Of a stretch of 64,000 bases of DNA, positions 45,455-56,926 are shown one piece after another. Both the position numbers and the translations under genes were made by a program. Source of the DNA: Siphonodentalium dalli. Lineage: Eukaryota > Mollusca > Scaphopoda > Gadilida > Siphonodentaliidae. Numbering within the stretch: the first letter of the stretch is position 1; every line of letters starts with the position of its first letter. Location of the stretch: assembly GCA_032622095.1 (NCBI GenBank), contig CP136069.1, forward strand, positions 46,536,194 to 46,600,193, written 5' to 3'. The notes below the pieces were generated by a model that ran no database searches, was not told the origin of the DNA, and saw only the letters and a program-made list of their open reading frames with translations.

Positions 45455-45907
45455 GGTTACACTGGTGTAAATGTTTTCCATTGGCCTCAGTGCTAACGTT
45501 TTAGCATATACCGTTGGCAATATAAACTTTGGGTCCAAAATTTTCTTTAAATCTGAAAAATTGACATTTGGGGAAACTTTTTGCACAAAAAAAGCATGTC
45601 TGTCAGGCAGGAAATTCGCCTTTAAATCTTGTGTTTTCGTAACTAGTGTCAGAACCGCATAACAAAAATACTGTCATATTTTAGACTACACCAAAAATTT
45701 CAAACTTCATTACAGAGGGTTAATTCCTGTACCAATGGCTATTTTACCAATGGGAAATCATAGGGAAGAGGTGTGATGATTTTTGTATGCAAAAAGCACA
45801 CAAGGCTATTGACCAATCAGGGCCCAGTGTCTATTTTATTCTCTCCTATATATTCCTCCCGCATCCGCTAGAGGTCTCTCCGAACCTTTATTTACACCAG
45901 TGTAACC
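45455..45907. mobile_element. TA-flanked MITE, copy 1
   Basis: GGTTACACTGGTGTAAAT at the left is perfectly mirrored at the right, with TA on both sides, which fits a Tc1/mariner-type target duplication. A second copy, about 97% identical by eye, lies in the same orientation at 46769-47219. A 63-codon frame inside is kept in both copies, but the DNA is almost identical, so this does not show coding. Confidence 0.82.
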
Positions 45908-45909
45908 TA

Positions 45910-46766
45910 AAGCGATAGCCCGCTTTTTCGCGGAATAATTGTAACTCCCTACATTTCTTCAGAATGCCCATCAATGGAAAAAATGTGTTCAAAAACAATA
46001 TATATCACACACAATTTACCCCCACCCCCTTTAACACATTATTCATAAAAAAAACAATTTTCCACCATAAGTCATGTTCAGGCCCCATTTTCACACAGTT
46101 TTTGGGGTCTGGTGTTGCAAACTTGGATCAGCTATGGCAAACTGTACACGATTCTTTCCATGAGAGAACTTCTGGTGATTTGATTTCATTGAGTCCAGAT
46201 CTGATCAGCTGAGCATGAAGCACATGACTTTATCAGCACATGAAAGACTAAACTATGACATTTTCAGGTTTGCAAGGGTGATCCAAGATAACTGGATGTG
46301 GGTGTATATTTAATTAGTTGAACAGAGATATGCTCTCTTTGAAATGCTGAAGCATTTTCTTAAATGTGTCCAAGTTTTTGTGCTATTTACCTTCAAATGG
46401 CCATACCCACCAGTGGAAATGACAGACTTGAATGATATATACCTGTATATCACTGGCTATAAAATCGCTTATTATAACAATTGTTATGTGTGGCATTGAT
46501 ATGCTAATGTTATGGGTCATTTGCATTATCATGTGACTATTACAACCTTGAACAAAATGGAAAACACCTTTAAAAACTGGCATTTTTTATGAAAAATGTT
46601 ACTCTTTTTTTGGCTGATGAAAGTGAAAGAAGACATCAGAAGCAAGAATATCTACACCATGCATGAGAGATTCATTGGACTGAAAGACCAGGCTGTTAAA
46701 AATGCAATAAAATACTTTAAAGTGACTCCCAGGAATCAAAAAGGCCAAAAAGCTCATTTTTCCCTT
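45910..46766. other. spacer between two MITE copies
   Basis: About 850 bp without a supported gene. The copies on either side are direct repeats, so an LTR-like reading was considered, but each has its own terminal inverted repeats. Confidence 0.5.
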
Positions 46767-46768
46767 TA

Positions 46769-47219
46769 GGTTACACTGGTGTAAATGTTTTCCATAGACC
46801 TCAGTGCTAACGTTTTAGCATATACCGTTGGCAATATAAACTTTGGGTCCAAAATTTTCTTTAAATCTGAAAAATTGACATTTGGGGAAACTTTTTGCAC
46901 AAAAAAATCATGTCTGTCAGGCAGGAAATTCGCCTTTAAATCTTGTGTTTTCGTAACTAGTGTCGGAACCGCATAAAAAAATACTGTCATATTTTAGACT
47001 ACACCAAAAATTTCAAACTTCATTACAGAGGGTTAATTCCTGTGCCAATGGCTATTTTACCTATGGGAAATCATAGGGAAGAGGTGTGGTGATTTTTTTA
47101 TGCAACAATCACACAAGGCTATTGACCAATCAGGGCCCAGTGTCTATTTTATTCTCTCCTATATATTCCTCACGCATCCGCTAGAGGTCTCTCCGAACCT
47201 TATTTACACCAGTGTAACC
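46769..47219. mobile_element. TA-flanked MITE, copy 2
   Basis: Same termini and interior as 45455-45907, with a handful of substitutions and short indels. Confidence 0.82.
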
Positions 47220-47221
47220 TA

Positions 47222-48505
47222 AATACATGGTACCAGGTTCTCGGCGGACATCAAGGACAACGTAGAATATGACACTCACCATTACCGGACGGGGGAGGTT
47301 GGGTCTGCCCCTCTTCCCCAATACCGTTATTGCGTGCCTGTCTGAAGCAACTGTCTTTGAACATTTCAATCAGGAAATAGGTTCAGATTGTTCTGCAAGT
47401 TTACAACCGACATTTAACCCGTTCTATACTAAATACTCATTTACTTAGGAAATGTTCAGATATTAAGTTCAACAAACAACGATTGGTCGACTTATTATCT
47501 GAAAAGTTTCCACCAATGAATATGAATCATTCTGCTCTGTGTGAAAGTCAGGCACTGGTGTAATTTTACATAATTCGAATATGCTGAAAAAAATTTGCCA
47601 CGATGCTCAGCCGATTTCCATGTCCTTGACCTTTAAAATCGTGAAACAAAATGGCCGCCAAACGACCCAAAATGGAACAAGTATATCAGAGTTCGCGTGG
47701 TTTTAATCGTAAACTATATACAAATAAAATGTAAACAAATGTATAAATGTTACTATGCTAGGACATTATGTGACCGTTTTAGATATACATGCTGCCCCCC
47801 ATCCAAGATGGTTTCCAAAATGGCGACCGGGAATGGATTTTTTTCACTATTTTCACACTCGTAACTGCAAGTTCAGTGTTTGGTGTTTTGAAATGGTGGC
47901 TTTCCATTCTACGAATATAGAGTTTAAAGAGCGTGGTATAAACTTTCACAGTACTCGCCTTCTGAACTATATTGATATTTTAAGACGATATGAGCAGAAC
48001 ATCAAGTAGATAAACCACAGAAAATATCATGAACATTTCATCGCAATTGGCCTAGAGTTTGTCATCTTGGTCAAGAATGATGTGTGTCAAAATAAAGGCC
48101 ATAATATGGAAACAGTTTGTTTCTCCATTATATTAGCGGTCTTCTCCGTATAAAATGTGACTGATGCTCGGAGTACCCTAACTATCCCTGTATTCAATAC
48201 CAATTCCATTTTTCTATATTCCAACATATCCCTGCCAGAGAATGACAAAATTCATTGCTCCGGTTAACGTGACAAATAAAAAATAACGCCTCAATTCTCC
48301 ATCAGTTCCAGAGAGTAGAAACTGATCTAGAAAATAATAGTGAAAAATAGTAAAACATTCCAGTTCCAGCGGCCTTTTTTGGTGGCCATCTTTGACTGGA
48401 AGTTATTAAAACGATGACACTATGTCTCGGCTTCATAAAAATACATATTATATTTTCATACTTTTGACAAGATGTTCTCTCTATTATTAATCAAAGTGAC
48501 TAAAG
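47222..48505. other. unassigned DNA
   Basis: No gene or element boundary is supported; the open frames are at most 84 codons. Confidence 0.35.
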
Positions 48506-50680
48506 CCCCTGTCACACTCAGGCCGGCGCTCTTATTGCGCTGCAAAAGTATCAAAGCGCCCACCTAAACGCACTAAGGTCTCCAAGAACCGATTGGTGAC
48601 GCAGTGGACACTGGCTACAACGGGCGAGGATCTCCATGGTCGCCCATAGGTGCCAGAGCGCCGCGCTTGTTTTATGCTTGCACAAAACAAGCGCAGAGGC
48701 TCGGCGTTCTGACCAGGACGTAGTACTGTCGCCGTGACAGCGCAAAGCAAAGCGCCAAGCGAGCGACGTGAGCGTTATGTAGACGTAGAAAAAGCGCATA
48801 TTAGCTTCTCGTGGTCGCAGCAAGGAATTAGTCTTGTCTTTTGCGACTACAGTAAGCTTAATCAAATTCTCACTACGTGCCTTTCCCGTCCTTAATACGC
48901 TCAATGAGGCTCTGTCCAAAACTTATTGCGCTCTTTCTGCGCTGTCAAGGGGTGTTATGTACTGGTTCCCGCTCATAGAACGTCCACATTGTGCTGCCAC
49001 TGCGACTCTGGCGCTCGCTTTACACCCAAGCGTTATACATGGCGTTCTTCCGGCGTTTACAGCAGGTTTACAGTACGATCCCACTTCGAAATGCGGTCTG
49101 CTCACACCAACTGTTGTATTGCATGTGTCTTTGGTAGGTATCTGTTATGTCTGAATTATATAGTTGTATTGCGTGTGTCTTTGGTAGGTATCTGTTATGT
49201 CTGAATTATATATTTGTATTGTGTGTGTCTTTGGTAGGTATCTGTTATGTCTGAATTATATAGTTGTATTGCGTGTGTCTTTGGTAGATATATGTTATGT
49301 CTGAATTATATAGTTGTATTGCGTGTGTCTTTGCGATCAGGCTGGCGTTTGGTTTGAGTTGAAAAAGTATCAAAATACGAGTAACGCACAGTGGAAGCGC
49401 GGAAAATTGTCAGAAATTTTCAATCTGTTAAAACAAGAGAACCAATGTCAGAAATGGTAACGCGCTCAAGATCATATATTATAAACCCAAGAATGTAATT
49501 GTAGAATATAAAATATATTGGTTTTGCGAATGACCAACTCAGAATTCCGTTAAATAACAATAACAACCAGCACCTAATTAACGAACCGGTGCCGACTCGA
49601 CCGATTCCGACCACAACCCCCAGTGGGCTGCAGAAATTTATTTTATTTGTAATTGACATATAGTTTATCACAAACCAAAAATCAACATTAATCAACGTTG
49701 ATTAACACAATAAACGAAAGTGATTTCCCCCAACTACATGCACCTTATACGGGACTCGGCCTCCAGCTTGCAGTTTGACTTTTAATCATCCCAAAAATTC
49801 CCATTCTATAAATAAAACTAATAAAATACCCATTGATAATGTCAGCCCGCACGCGAAACGAGAAACTCCCCCACCAGTTATACATGCGGCGCGCGTGACA
49901 AGCTATGCTCCTATCCCGCTTATCACGTTTTTGTCGCGCTCTTTGTACGACCCATTGCGTTCCTGCTTTGTCACGTCAATTCTCACGCTCTCACGCGCTC
50001 TCACTGCGTTTCCTCCACGCCGTAAACGCTCTTAATGCGTTCAAGTCGTTGTCATTGCGTTGTTAGTACGCTTTGCGTTGTCATGGCGACGGTACTACGC
50101 CTGGTCAGAACGCCGAACCTCTGCGCTTGTTTTGTGCATGCACAAAACAAGCGCGGCGCTGTGGCGCTCTGGGGCGATCACGGAGACTCTCTCCCGTCCT
50201 AGCCAGTGTCAACTGCGTCCTAGCCATGCAGTGTCAACTGCGTCACCAATACGTTCTTGGATACCTTACTGCGCTTTGCTTGGCGCTTTGATTATTTTTC
50301 AGCGCAATGCAAGCGCCGGCCTGATCGCAGCGGAGTGTGACAGTAGTTTAATCGGACAGCTAATCTATTGCGGAGTGTTGGGTATTTTTCCCACAACATA
50401 AAAACTGACTATGACTGGAGAACGCAGGAGGCGCTATCTATACTCTCCGCGCCCGCGCAGAGAACGTTTTGCGAACTTATTGTGAACGTACTAGCATCAC
50501 AATGACAGCGACTTGAACGCACTAAGAGCGTGAGACTTGACAAAGTAGGAACGCAATAGGAGCATGCTTTATTTTAAAAGTTTGACAATTTTCGACAGTT
50601 TTCGGCGCTCTTCCTGCGTGGTACTCATATGCTGGTACTTTTGCAGCGCAGTGAGAGCGCCGGCCTGAGTGTGACAGGGG
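48506..50680. mobile_element. 2.2 kb long-TIR (foldback-like) element, nested
   Basis: CCCCTGTCACACTCAGGCCG opens the left end and its inverse closes the right, with about 48 bp of good match. Further inverted similarity, including GCGCTTGTTTT.TGC, GCACAAAACAAGCGC and GGTCAGAACGCCGA, links 48560-48780 to 50060-50320. A second, diverged inverted pair (CGATCAGGCTGGCG at about 49336 and its inverse ending near 50330) marks an inner element. The arms are full of GCGCT/AGCGC motifs. No target duplication is resolved. Frames up to 122 codons here are translations of the inverted repeats. Confidence 0.7.
49118..49332. repeat. 50-bp tandem repeat (about 4.4 units)
   Basis: The unit runs TTGTATTGCGTGTGTCTTTG through GTAGGTATCTGTTATGTC to GAATTATATAG, with single-base variants. 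It ends at the left edge of the inner inverted-repeat element. Confidence 0.9.
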
Positions 50681-52306
50681 TATTAGTGCCTCGTCTGAAA
50701 AACGGCGGCCATGTTTGACGTCATTTTGTTAGGTGTCTACGCTGTCACTTTTGTTTTTGGTTAAAATTGCTTTAAAGTTGATGGACATAATAAGGAAGAA
50801 AGTTAGTTTGGTGAAGTTAATTCCTTGGGTGCAGGGATACACTAGACTATCAGTTCTCGGACAAATAGTAAATTTCCGAAATTTTTGGGGAGGTGTCAAA
50901 CTACCCCTTCTTATCTGAAAAATGTAATGCTGCAGAAATCCGCTTCTTAAGTTGGGTTTTTGTATTTAGTATCTATCTAAATTTCATCACAGCAAATTTC
51001 AAGGACGAAATTTCGAATAAAGGTGATTTTTTTTTTACGTTTTGTGTGGTTTTGTCAAAAGACACCTTCTTATCTGAAAAGTATGCAAAAACATTTCTAA
51101 AGTTATGTTTTATGTACCTAGGTGTGATTACAGCTAATTCATGTTCGTATTCGAAAGTTCGCTTGGAAGTGAGTTTGGGGTTTTTGGTGGGCTCCAGGCC
51201 CCTTTATGCTGTAACTGCGGAACTTAATTAAGAATTTGGTTTGTGCCGTCAGCTTGGTCCTCCCGAAAATTCATGAACATCAAACCTTTCGTCGTCAATA
51301 GTTCTAATAACAATTTCTGTGCTCCTTAACTATATGGAATACATACTTAGTAACTTTACACTAATATCATAGTTTTCACATATTTGCTGAAGTAGTATCC
51401 ATAAATTCAACATATCAAAACTGAATTGCATCAAAATATTTTCAAATGGGATGGACAATAATCAAAATTGGTGCAATTTTGTGCTATAAAAGCTGCACAC
51501 CTGCCTTTTTTAAATCCCGAAGGCCGGTTAAGTTGGGCATATGAAAATTCGTAGTATACCAGTTAACAGAGAGGTATCATTCCCGCATACTGACTGAAAA
51601 TGGTTGAATCCCGCGTACCAACAGAGGGGGAGGGCACCCTCCTACATACCTTAGATGATTTCTTCGATAATATTTCGTCATTAAGTTGGTCAAGAAGGAG
51701 GGAATCATGCACCCCAGACTTTGTTCAAAATGTAGACTTATTAACTTTTAAGTAAGTAAGTAATGCTTTATTATTCTCAGCCATTATACATGGTACATGA
51801 GAAAACGTATATACGTATACGTATACGTATATATTATCATGTCCGGAATAGAAAAATAAAATTTCGACAGACCTAACTAAAGAGTCTAAGCGAACCAAAT
51901 AACCCATGCACCAATAAGCTGCATCATAAGTACACCCGCTGTGAATATACGTTGTCTCGGCGAGTTAAAATGTCAATAATGTCATGGACAGTCGAATAAT
52001 TATTTTCCTACCAGTGTGAAATAAGTTACATTTGATATATGTGCTTTTTATTTGTCGTTCATTATAAAAAAATAGAATTGATTATCTCATTCATTTAAAA
52101 TAAGACCTTGTGATTTGAAAGAAAATAACGTGTTAACAACATTGGTACGTTATAATACAATTTTGGGTTGAGTGCTCAGGTGTTTGTTCGCTGAAATGAA
52201 TTGGATCCGCCTCAATTAAATTAATTATGTCTTTATTGAAATAATTCCCAAATAACTCAAAACCTTCGTAATGTGTGTCACGAATGTCTGTAAAAGCAAT
52301 CATTAA
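50681..52306. other. unassigned DNA
   Basis: No supported gene. A (TATACG)n microsatellite lies at about 51806-51832. Confidence 0.4.
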
Positions 52307-53980
52307 CAAGTACATGTACTTAGCATCTGTAAAGCTACCTTCAACAAGTATATGTACTTATCTTCTGTAAATATACCTTCAACAAGTACATGTACTTATC
52401 ATCTGTAAAGCTATCAACAAATACATGTATTTATCATATGTAAAGCTACCTTCATCAAGTACATGTATTTATCATATGTAAAGCTACCTTCAACAAGTAC
52501 ATGTATTTATCATATGTAAAGCTACATTCAACAAGTACACGTATTTATCATATGTAAAGCTACCTTCAACAAGTACATGTACGTATCATCTGTAAAGCTA
52601 CCTTCAACAAAAAATACATGTACTTATCATCTGTAAAGCTACCTTCAACAAGTACATGTACTTATCATCTGTAAATCTACCTCAAACAAGTACATGTACT
52701 TATCATATGTAAAGCTACCTCAACAAGTACATGTACTTATCATCTGTAAAGCTACCTTCAACAAGTACATGTACTTATCATCTGTAAAGCTACCTCCAAC
52801 AAGTACATGTACTTATCATATGTAAAGCTACCTCAACAAGTACATGTACTTATCATCTGTAAATCTACCTCCAACAAGTACATGTACTTATCATCTGTAA
52901 AGCTACCTTCAACAAGTACATGTAATTATCATCTGTAAATCTACCTCAACAAGTACATGTACTTATCATCTGTAAAGCTACCTCAACAAGTACATGTTCT
53001 TATCATATGTAAAGCTACCTTCAACAAGTACATGTACTTATCATCTGTAAATCTACCTCCAACAAGTACATGTACTTATCATCTGTAATCTACCTCAACA
53101 AGTACATGTACTTATCATATGTAAAGCTACCTTCAACAAGTACATGTACTTATCATCTGTAAATCTACCTCCAACAAGTACATGTACTTATCATATGTAA
53201 AGCTACCTCAACAAGTACATGTACTTATCATCTGTAAAGCTACCTTCAACAAGTACATGTACTTATCATCTGTAAAGCTACCTCCAACAAGTACATGTAC
53301 TTATCATATGTAAAGCTACCTCAACAAGTACATGTACTTATCATCTGTAAATCTACCTCCAACAAGTACATGTACTTATCATCTGTAAAGCTACCTTCAA
53401 CAAGTACATGTAATTATCATCTGTAAATCTACCTCAACAAGTACATGTACTTATCATCTGTAATCTACCTCAACAAGTACATGTACTTATCATATGTAAA
53501 GCTACCTCAACAAGTACATGTACTTATCATATGTAAAGCTACCTTCAACAAGTACATGTACTTATCACCTGTAAATCTACCTCCAACAAGTACATGTAAT
53601 TATCATCTGTAAATCTACCTCAACAAGTACATTTAATTATCATCTGTAAATATACCTCAACAAGTACATGTACTTATCATATGTAAAGCTACATTCAACA
53701 AGTACATGTACTTATCATCTGTAAAACTACCTTCAACAAGTACATGTACTTATCATCTGTAAAGCTACCTTCAACAAGTACATGTAATTATCATCTGTAA
53801 AGCTACCTCCAAAAAGTACATGCACTTGTCATCTGTAAAGCTACATTCAACAAATACATGTACTTATAATCTGTAAAGCTATCAACAAATACATGTACTT
53901 GTCAGCTGTAAAGCTATCAACAAATACATGTACTTATCATCTGTAAAGCTACCTTCAACAATTACATGTACTTATCATCT
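52307..53980. repeat. ~37-bp satellite array (about 45 units)
   Basis: Head-to-tail units of 35-38 bp: CAAGTACATGTACTTATCAT, then (A/C)TGTAAAGCTACCTTCAA. Length variants come from CTTCAA, CTCCAA or CTCAA junctions. Within the array there are longer identical blocks (around 52690-52930 and 53170-53430), showing higher-order duplication. The core GTACATGTAC is self-complementary. It has no unique spacers and is not a CRISPR array. Confidence 0.95.
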
Positions 53981-54423
53981 AACTCAACATTATGATACAA
54001 ACGAAGCTCCTCTCATAGAGTCAAGACAATAAGTTATTTGGTGATTGTAGTTTTATGTGAAATTATTCAATATTCTAGCAGTTTTTGGTACCGAAACGGG
54101 CAAAATATAAAATAAAATTTTCATCCTCTCAAATGTATTAAAATCCATCGTATTTGTTGTCTTGTAATAAATGCTTAGATTCTACATACAATGGAGAAAA
54201 TGAAATGATATGTGAAATTCACGATTTTTTCTTGCCACTTTTGGTTGGAATTATGCAAAACGTGTGTCTCCCCCTTAATAATAGTGATTCAATGTAAAAC
54301 AAAGATATCGCGGTTTATATACATAACAAAGTTTGCACTGTTTGGTACAGATGTCGCTTCTTAGCTTGGTCATTTTGGTCGCTTCACCAGTATCCCACAA
54401 TGATTGTGTTATTTTGCGTTGTA
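53981..54423. other. spacer between the two satellite arrays
   Basis: About 440 bp without a recognisable feature. Confidence 0.4.
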
Positions 54424-56191
54424 CCATGGGTATGGTGGGCATTGATATGGAAGCTTGTGGGGGTTATGATTTTGTTAGTTTTTGTTCTATCATGGGTATG
54501 GTGAGCATTGATATGGAAGCTTATGAGGGTTATGATTGTGTTAGTTTGTGTTCTATCATGGGTATGGTGGGCATTGATATGGAAGCTTGTGGGGGTTATG
54601 ATTTTGTTAGTTTGTGTTCTATCATGGGTATGGTGAGCATTGATATGGAAGCTTGTGGGGTTATGATTTTGTTAGTTTGTGTTCTATCATGGGTATGGTG
54701 AGCATTGATATGGAAGCTTATGAGGGTTATGATTGTGTTAGTTTGTGTTCTATCATGGGTATGGTGAGCATTGATATGGAAGCTTATGAGGGTTATGATT
54801 GTGTTAGTTTGTGTTCTATCATGGGTATGGTGAGCATTGATATGGAAGCTTATGAGGGTTATGAGTGTGTTAGTTTGTGTTCTATCATGGGTATGGTGGG
54901 CTGTGGGCATTGATATGGAAGCTTGTGGGGGTTATGATTTTGTTAGTTTGTGTTCTATCACGGGTATGGTGAGCATTGATATGGAAGCTTATGAGGGTTA
55001 TGATTGTGTTAGTTTGTGTTCTATCATGGGTATGGTGAGCATTGATATGGAAGCTTATGAGGGTTGTGATTTTGTTAGTTTTTGTTCTATCATGGGTATG
55101 GTGAGCATTGATATGGAAGCTTATGAGGGTTATGATTTTGTTAGTTTGTGTTCTATCATGGGTATGGTGGGCTGTGGGCATTGATATGGAAGCTTGTGGG
55201 GGTTATGATTGTGTTAGTTTGTGTTCTATCACGGGTATGGTGAGCATTGATATGGAAGCTTATGAGGGTTATGATTTTGTTAGTTTGTGTTCTATCACGG
55301 GTATGGTGAGCATTGATATGGAAGCTTATGAGGGTTATGATTTTGTTAGTTTGTGTTCTATCACGGGTATGGTGGGCATTGATATGGAAGCTTATGAGGG
55401 TTATGATTGTGTTAGTTTGTGTTCTATCACGGGTATGGTGGGCATTGATATGGAAGCTTATGAGGGTTATGATTTTGTTAGTTTGTGTTCTATCATGGGT
55501 ATGGTGAGCATTGATATGGAAGCTTATGAGGGTTATGATTGTGTTAGTTTGTGTTCTATCATGGGTATGGTGAGCATTGATATGAAAGCTTATGAGGGTT
55601 ATGATTGTGTTAGTTTGTGTTCTATCATGGGTATGGTGAGCATTGATATGGAAGCTTGTGGGGGTTATGATTGTGTTAGTTTGTGTTCTATCATGGGTAT
55701 GGTGGGCTGTGGGCATTGATATGGAAGCTTATGAGGGTTATGATTTTGTTAGTTTGTGTTCTATCACGGGTATGGTGGGCATTGATATGGAAGCTTGTGG
55801 GGGTTATGATTGTGTTAGTTTGTGTTCTATCATGGGTATGGTGGGCATTGATATGGAAGCTTATGAGGGTTATGATTGTGTTAGTTTGTGTTCTATCATG
55901 GGTATGGTGAGCATTGATATGGAAGCTTATGAGGGTTATGATTGTGTTAGTTTGTGTTCTATCATGGGTATGGTGAGCATTGATATGGAAGCTTATGAGG
56001 GTTATGATTGTGTTAGTTTGTGTTCTATCATGGTATGGTGGGCTGTGGGCATTGATATGGAAGCTTATGAGGGTTATGATTTTGTTAGTTTGTGTTCTAT
56101 CATGGGTATGGTGGGCATTGATATGGAAGCTTGTGGGGGTTATGATTTTGTTAGTTTGTATTCTATCATGGGTATGGTGAGCATTGATATG
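54424..56191. repeat. 66-bp satellite array (about 26 units)
   Basis: The unit is ATGGGTATGGTGAGCATTG, ATATGGAAGCTTATGAGG, then GTTATGATTGTGTTAGTTTG and TGTTCTATC. Being a multiple of three, it leaves long frames open on both strands (up to about 200 codons), which repeat one peptide and are not evidence of a gene. Some units carry a 7-bp insertion (CTGTGGG), which shifts these frames; others carry TGTGGGGG instead of TATGAGGG. The array stops abruptly after GATATG at 56191, where the LTR element begins. Confidence 0.95.
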
Positions 56192-56723
56192 TGTCCGATA
56201 GTACATACGATAGTTATGTGTTGTTATATGTGTTCCTGGAATCTAGGATAAACTTCCTTTCCCCAGTGATTGTAACTGCTAGGGTTAATTGTATAGATAA
56301 GCACAAGTACATAGAAGACAGATTATATAGTGTAGAAACACACACGCATAATTAACAAGATCACATTATTAAGTGGTTATGACTGGTAGCAACCATTGTA
56401 TAAGTTAGGGTGGATAAAGCCAGTATCATTCTATAAGACAGTATATAGTGTTACACGTCATATCCAAGTGTATCATGTATCTCGGACCTTATTTAAGAGG
56501 CATGATACACCAGAGGTGGGAATAACTACCCGTGCTCTGAAGCGGGAGCTTGACTTGTCCGACAACCTTGCTACTATACCAATACCTCTGTTCTTCCACC
56601 TATGTACTATGCTTATCGAGAAAGACTTATACATATATAAAGTATGAAGATCTATGAACTAGTTATTGTTATCAATGTTCCCGACACGGCCAATTCAACA
56701 TCTAAACCCTAGACACCGGGACA
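56192..56723 (+). repeat. 5' LTR (532 bp)
   Basis: It begins TGTCCGATAG exactly where the satellite breaks off and ends CCGGGACA, so the termini form the usual short TG...CA inverted repeat (TGTCC/GGACA). A TATATAA motif at 56634-56640 is a candidate promoter. The boundary is inferred from these features because the partner LTR is not in the window. Confidence 0.72.
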
Positions 56724-56724
56724 A

Positions 56725-56740
56725 TGGTGCCGTAGCAGTA
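56725..56740 (+). other. candidate primer-binding site
   Basis: TGGTGCCGTAGCAG begins one base after the LTR end. Its first nine bases are what the 3' end of a tRNA-His with CCA would pair with; the match weakens afterwards. The primer identity is therefore tentative. Confidence 0.5.
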
Positions 56741-56926
56741 AACCAGAACTTGTGTTTCGTCACGGAATGGTGCTCGTGAGCTTGGAACCAGAACTTGTGT
56801 TTTCGTTCATACGTGAGTACTTACTATACCAACCAGGACGTTTCTTTTGATCTAATAATTTCAAATTAAATATACACAATACCCGCACTATGTTCTAGAG
56901 CAATTCTGTAATGTCACAATTAGAAT

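Noticed and set aside
45471-45662. 63-codon frame conserved between two loci (also 46785-46976)
   Set aside because: Both are inside near-identical MITE copies, so conservation reflects recent copying rather than selection.
45455-47219. A small LTR retrotransposon with the two direct repeats as LTRs
   Set aside because: Each repeat has its own 18-bp terminal inverted repeats and TA flanks, lacks TG...CA ends, and no primer-binding site or coding lies between.
51560-51620. tRNA-like B-box sequence
   Set aside because: No matching A box, acceptor pairing or cloverleaf could be drawn; no tRNA gene is supported in the window.
52307-53980. CRISPR array
   Set aside because: The units are directly contiguous with no unique spacers, lie in animal-type DNA, and have no cas genes nearby.
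54424-56251. Long open frames (up to ~200 codons) on both strands as a repeat-protein gene
   Set aside because: They exist only because the satellite unit is 66 bp. The antisense frames are equally open, and 7-bp insertions in some units shift the frame.
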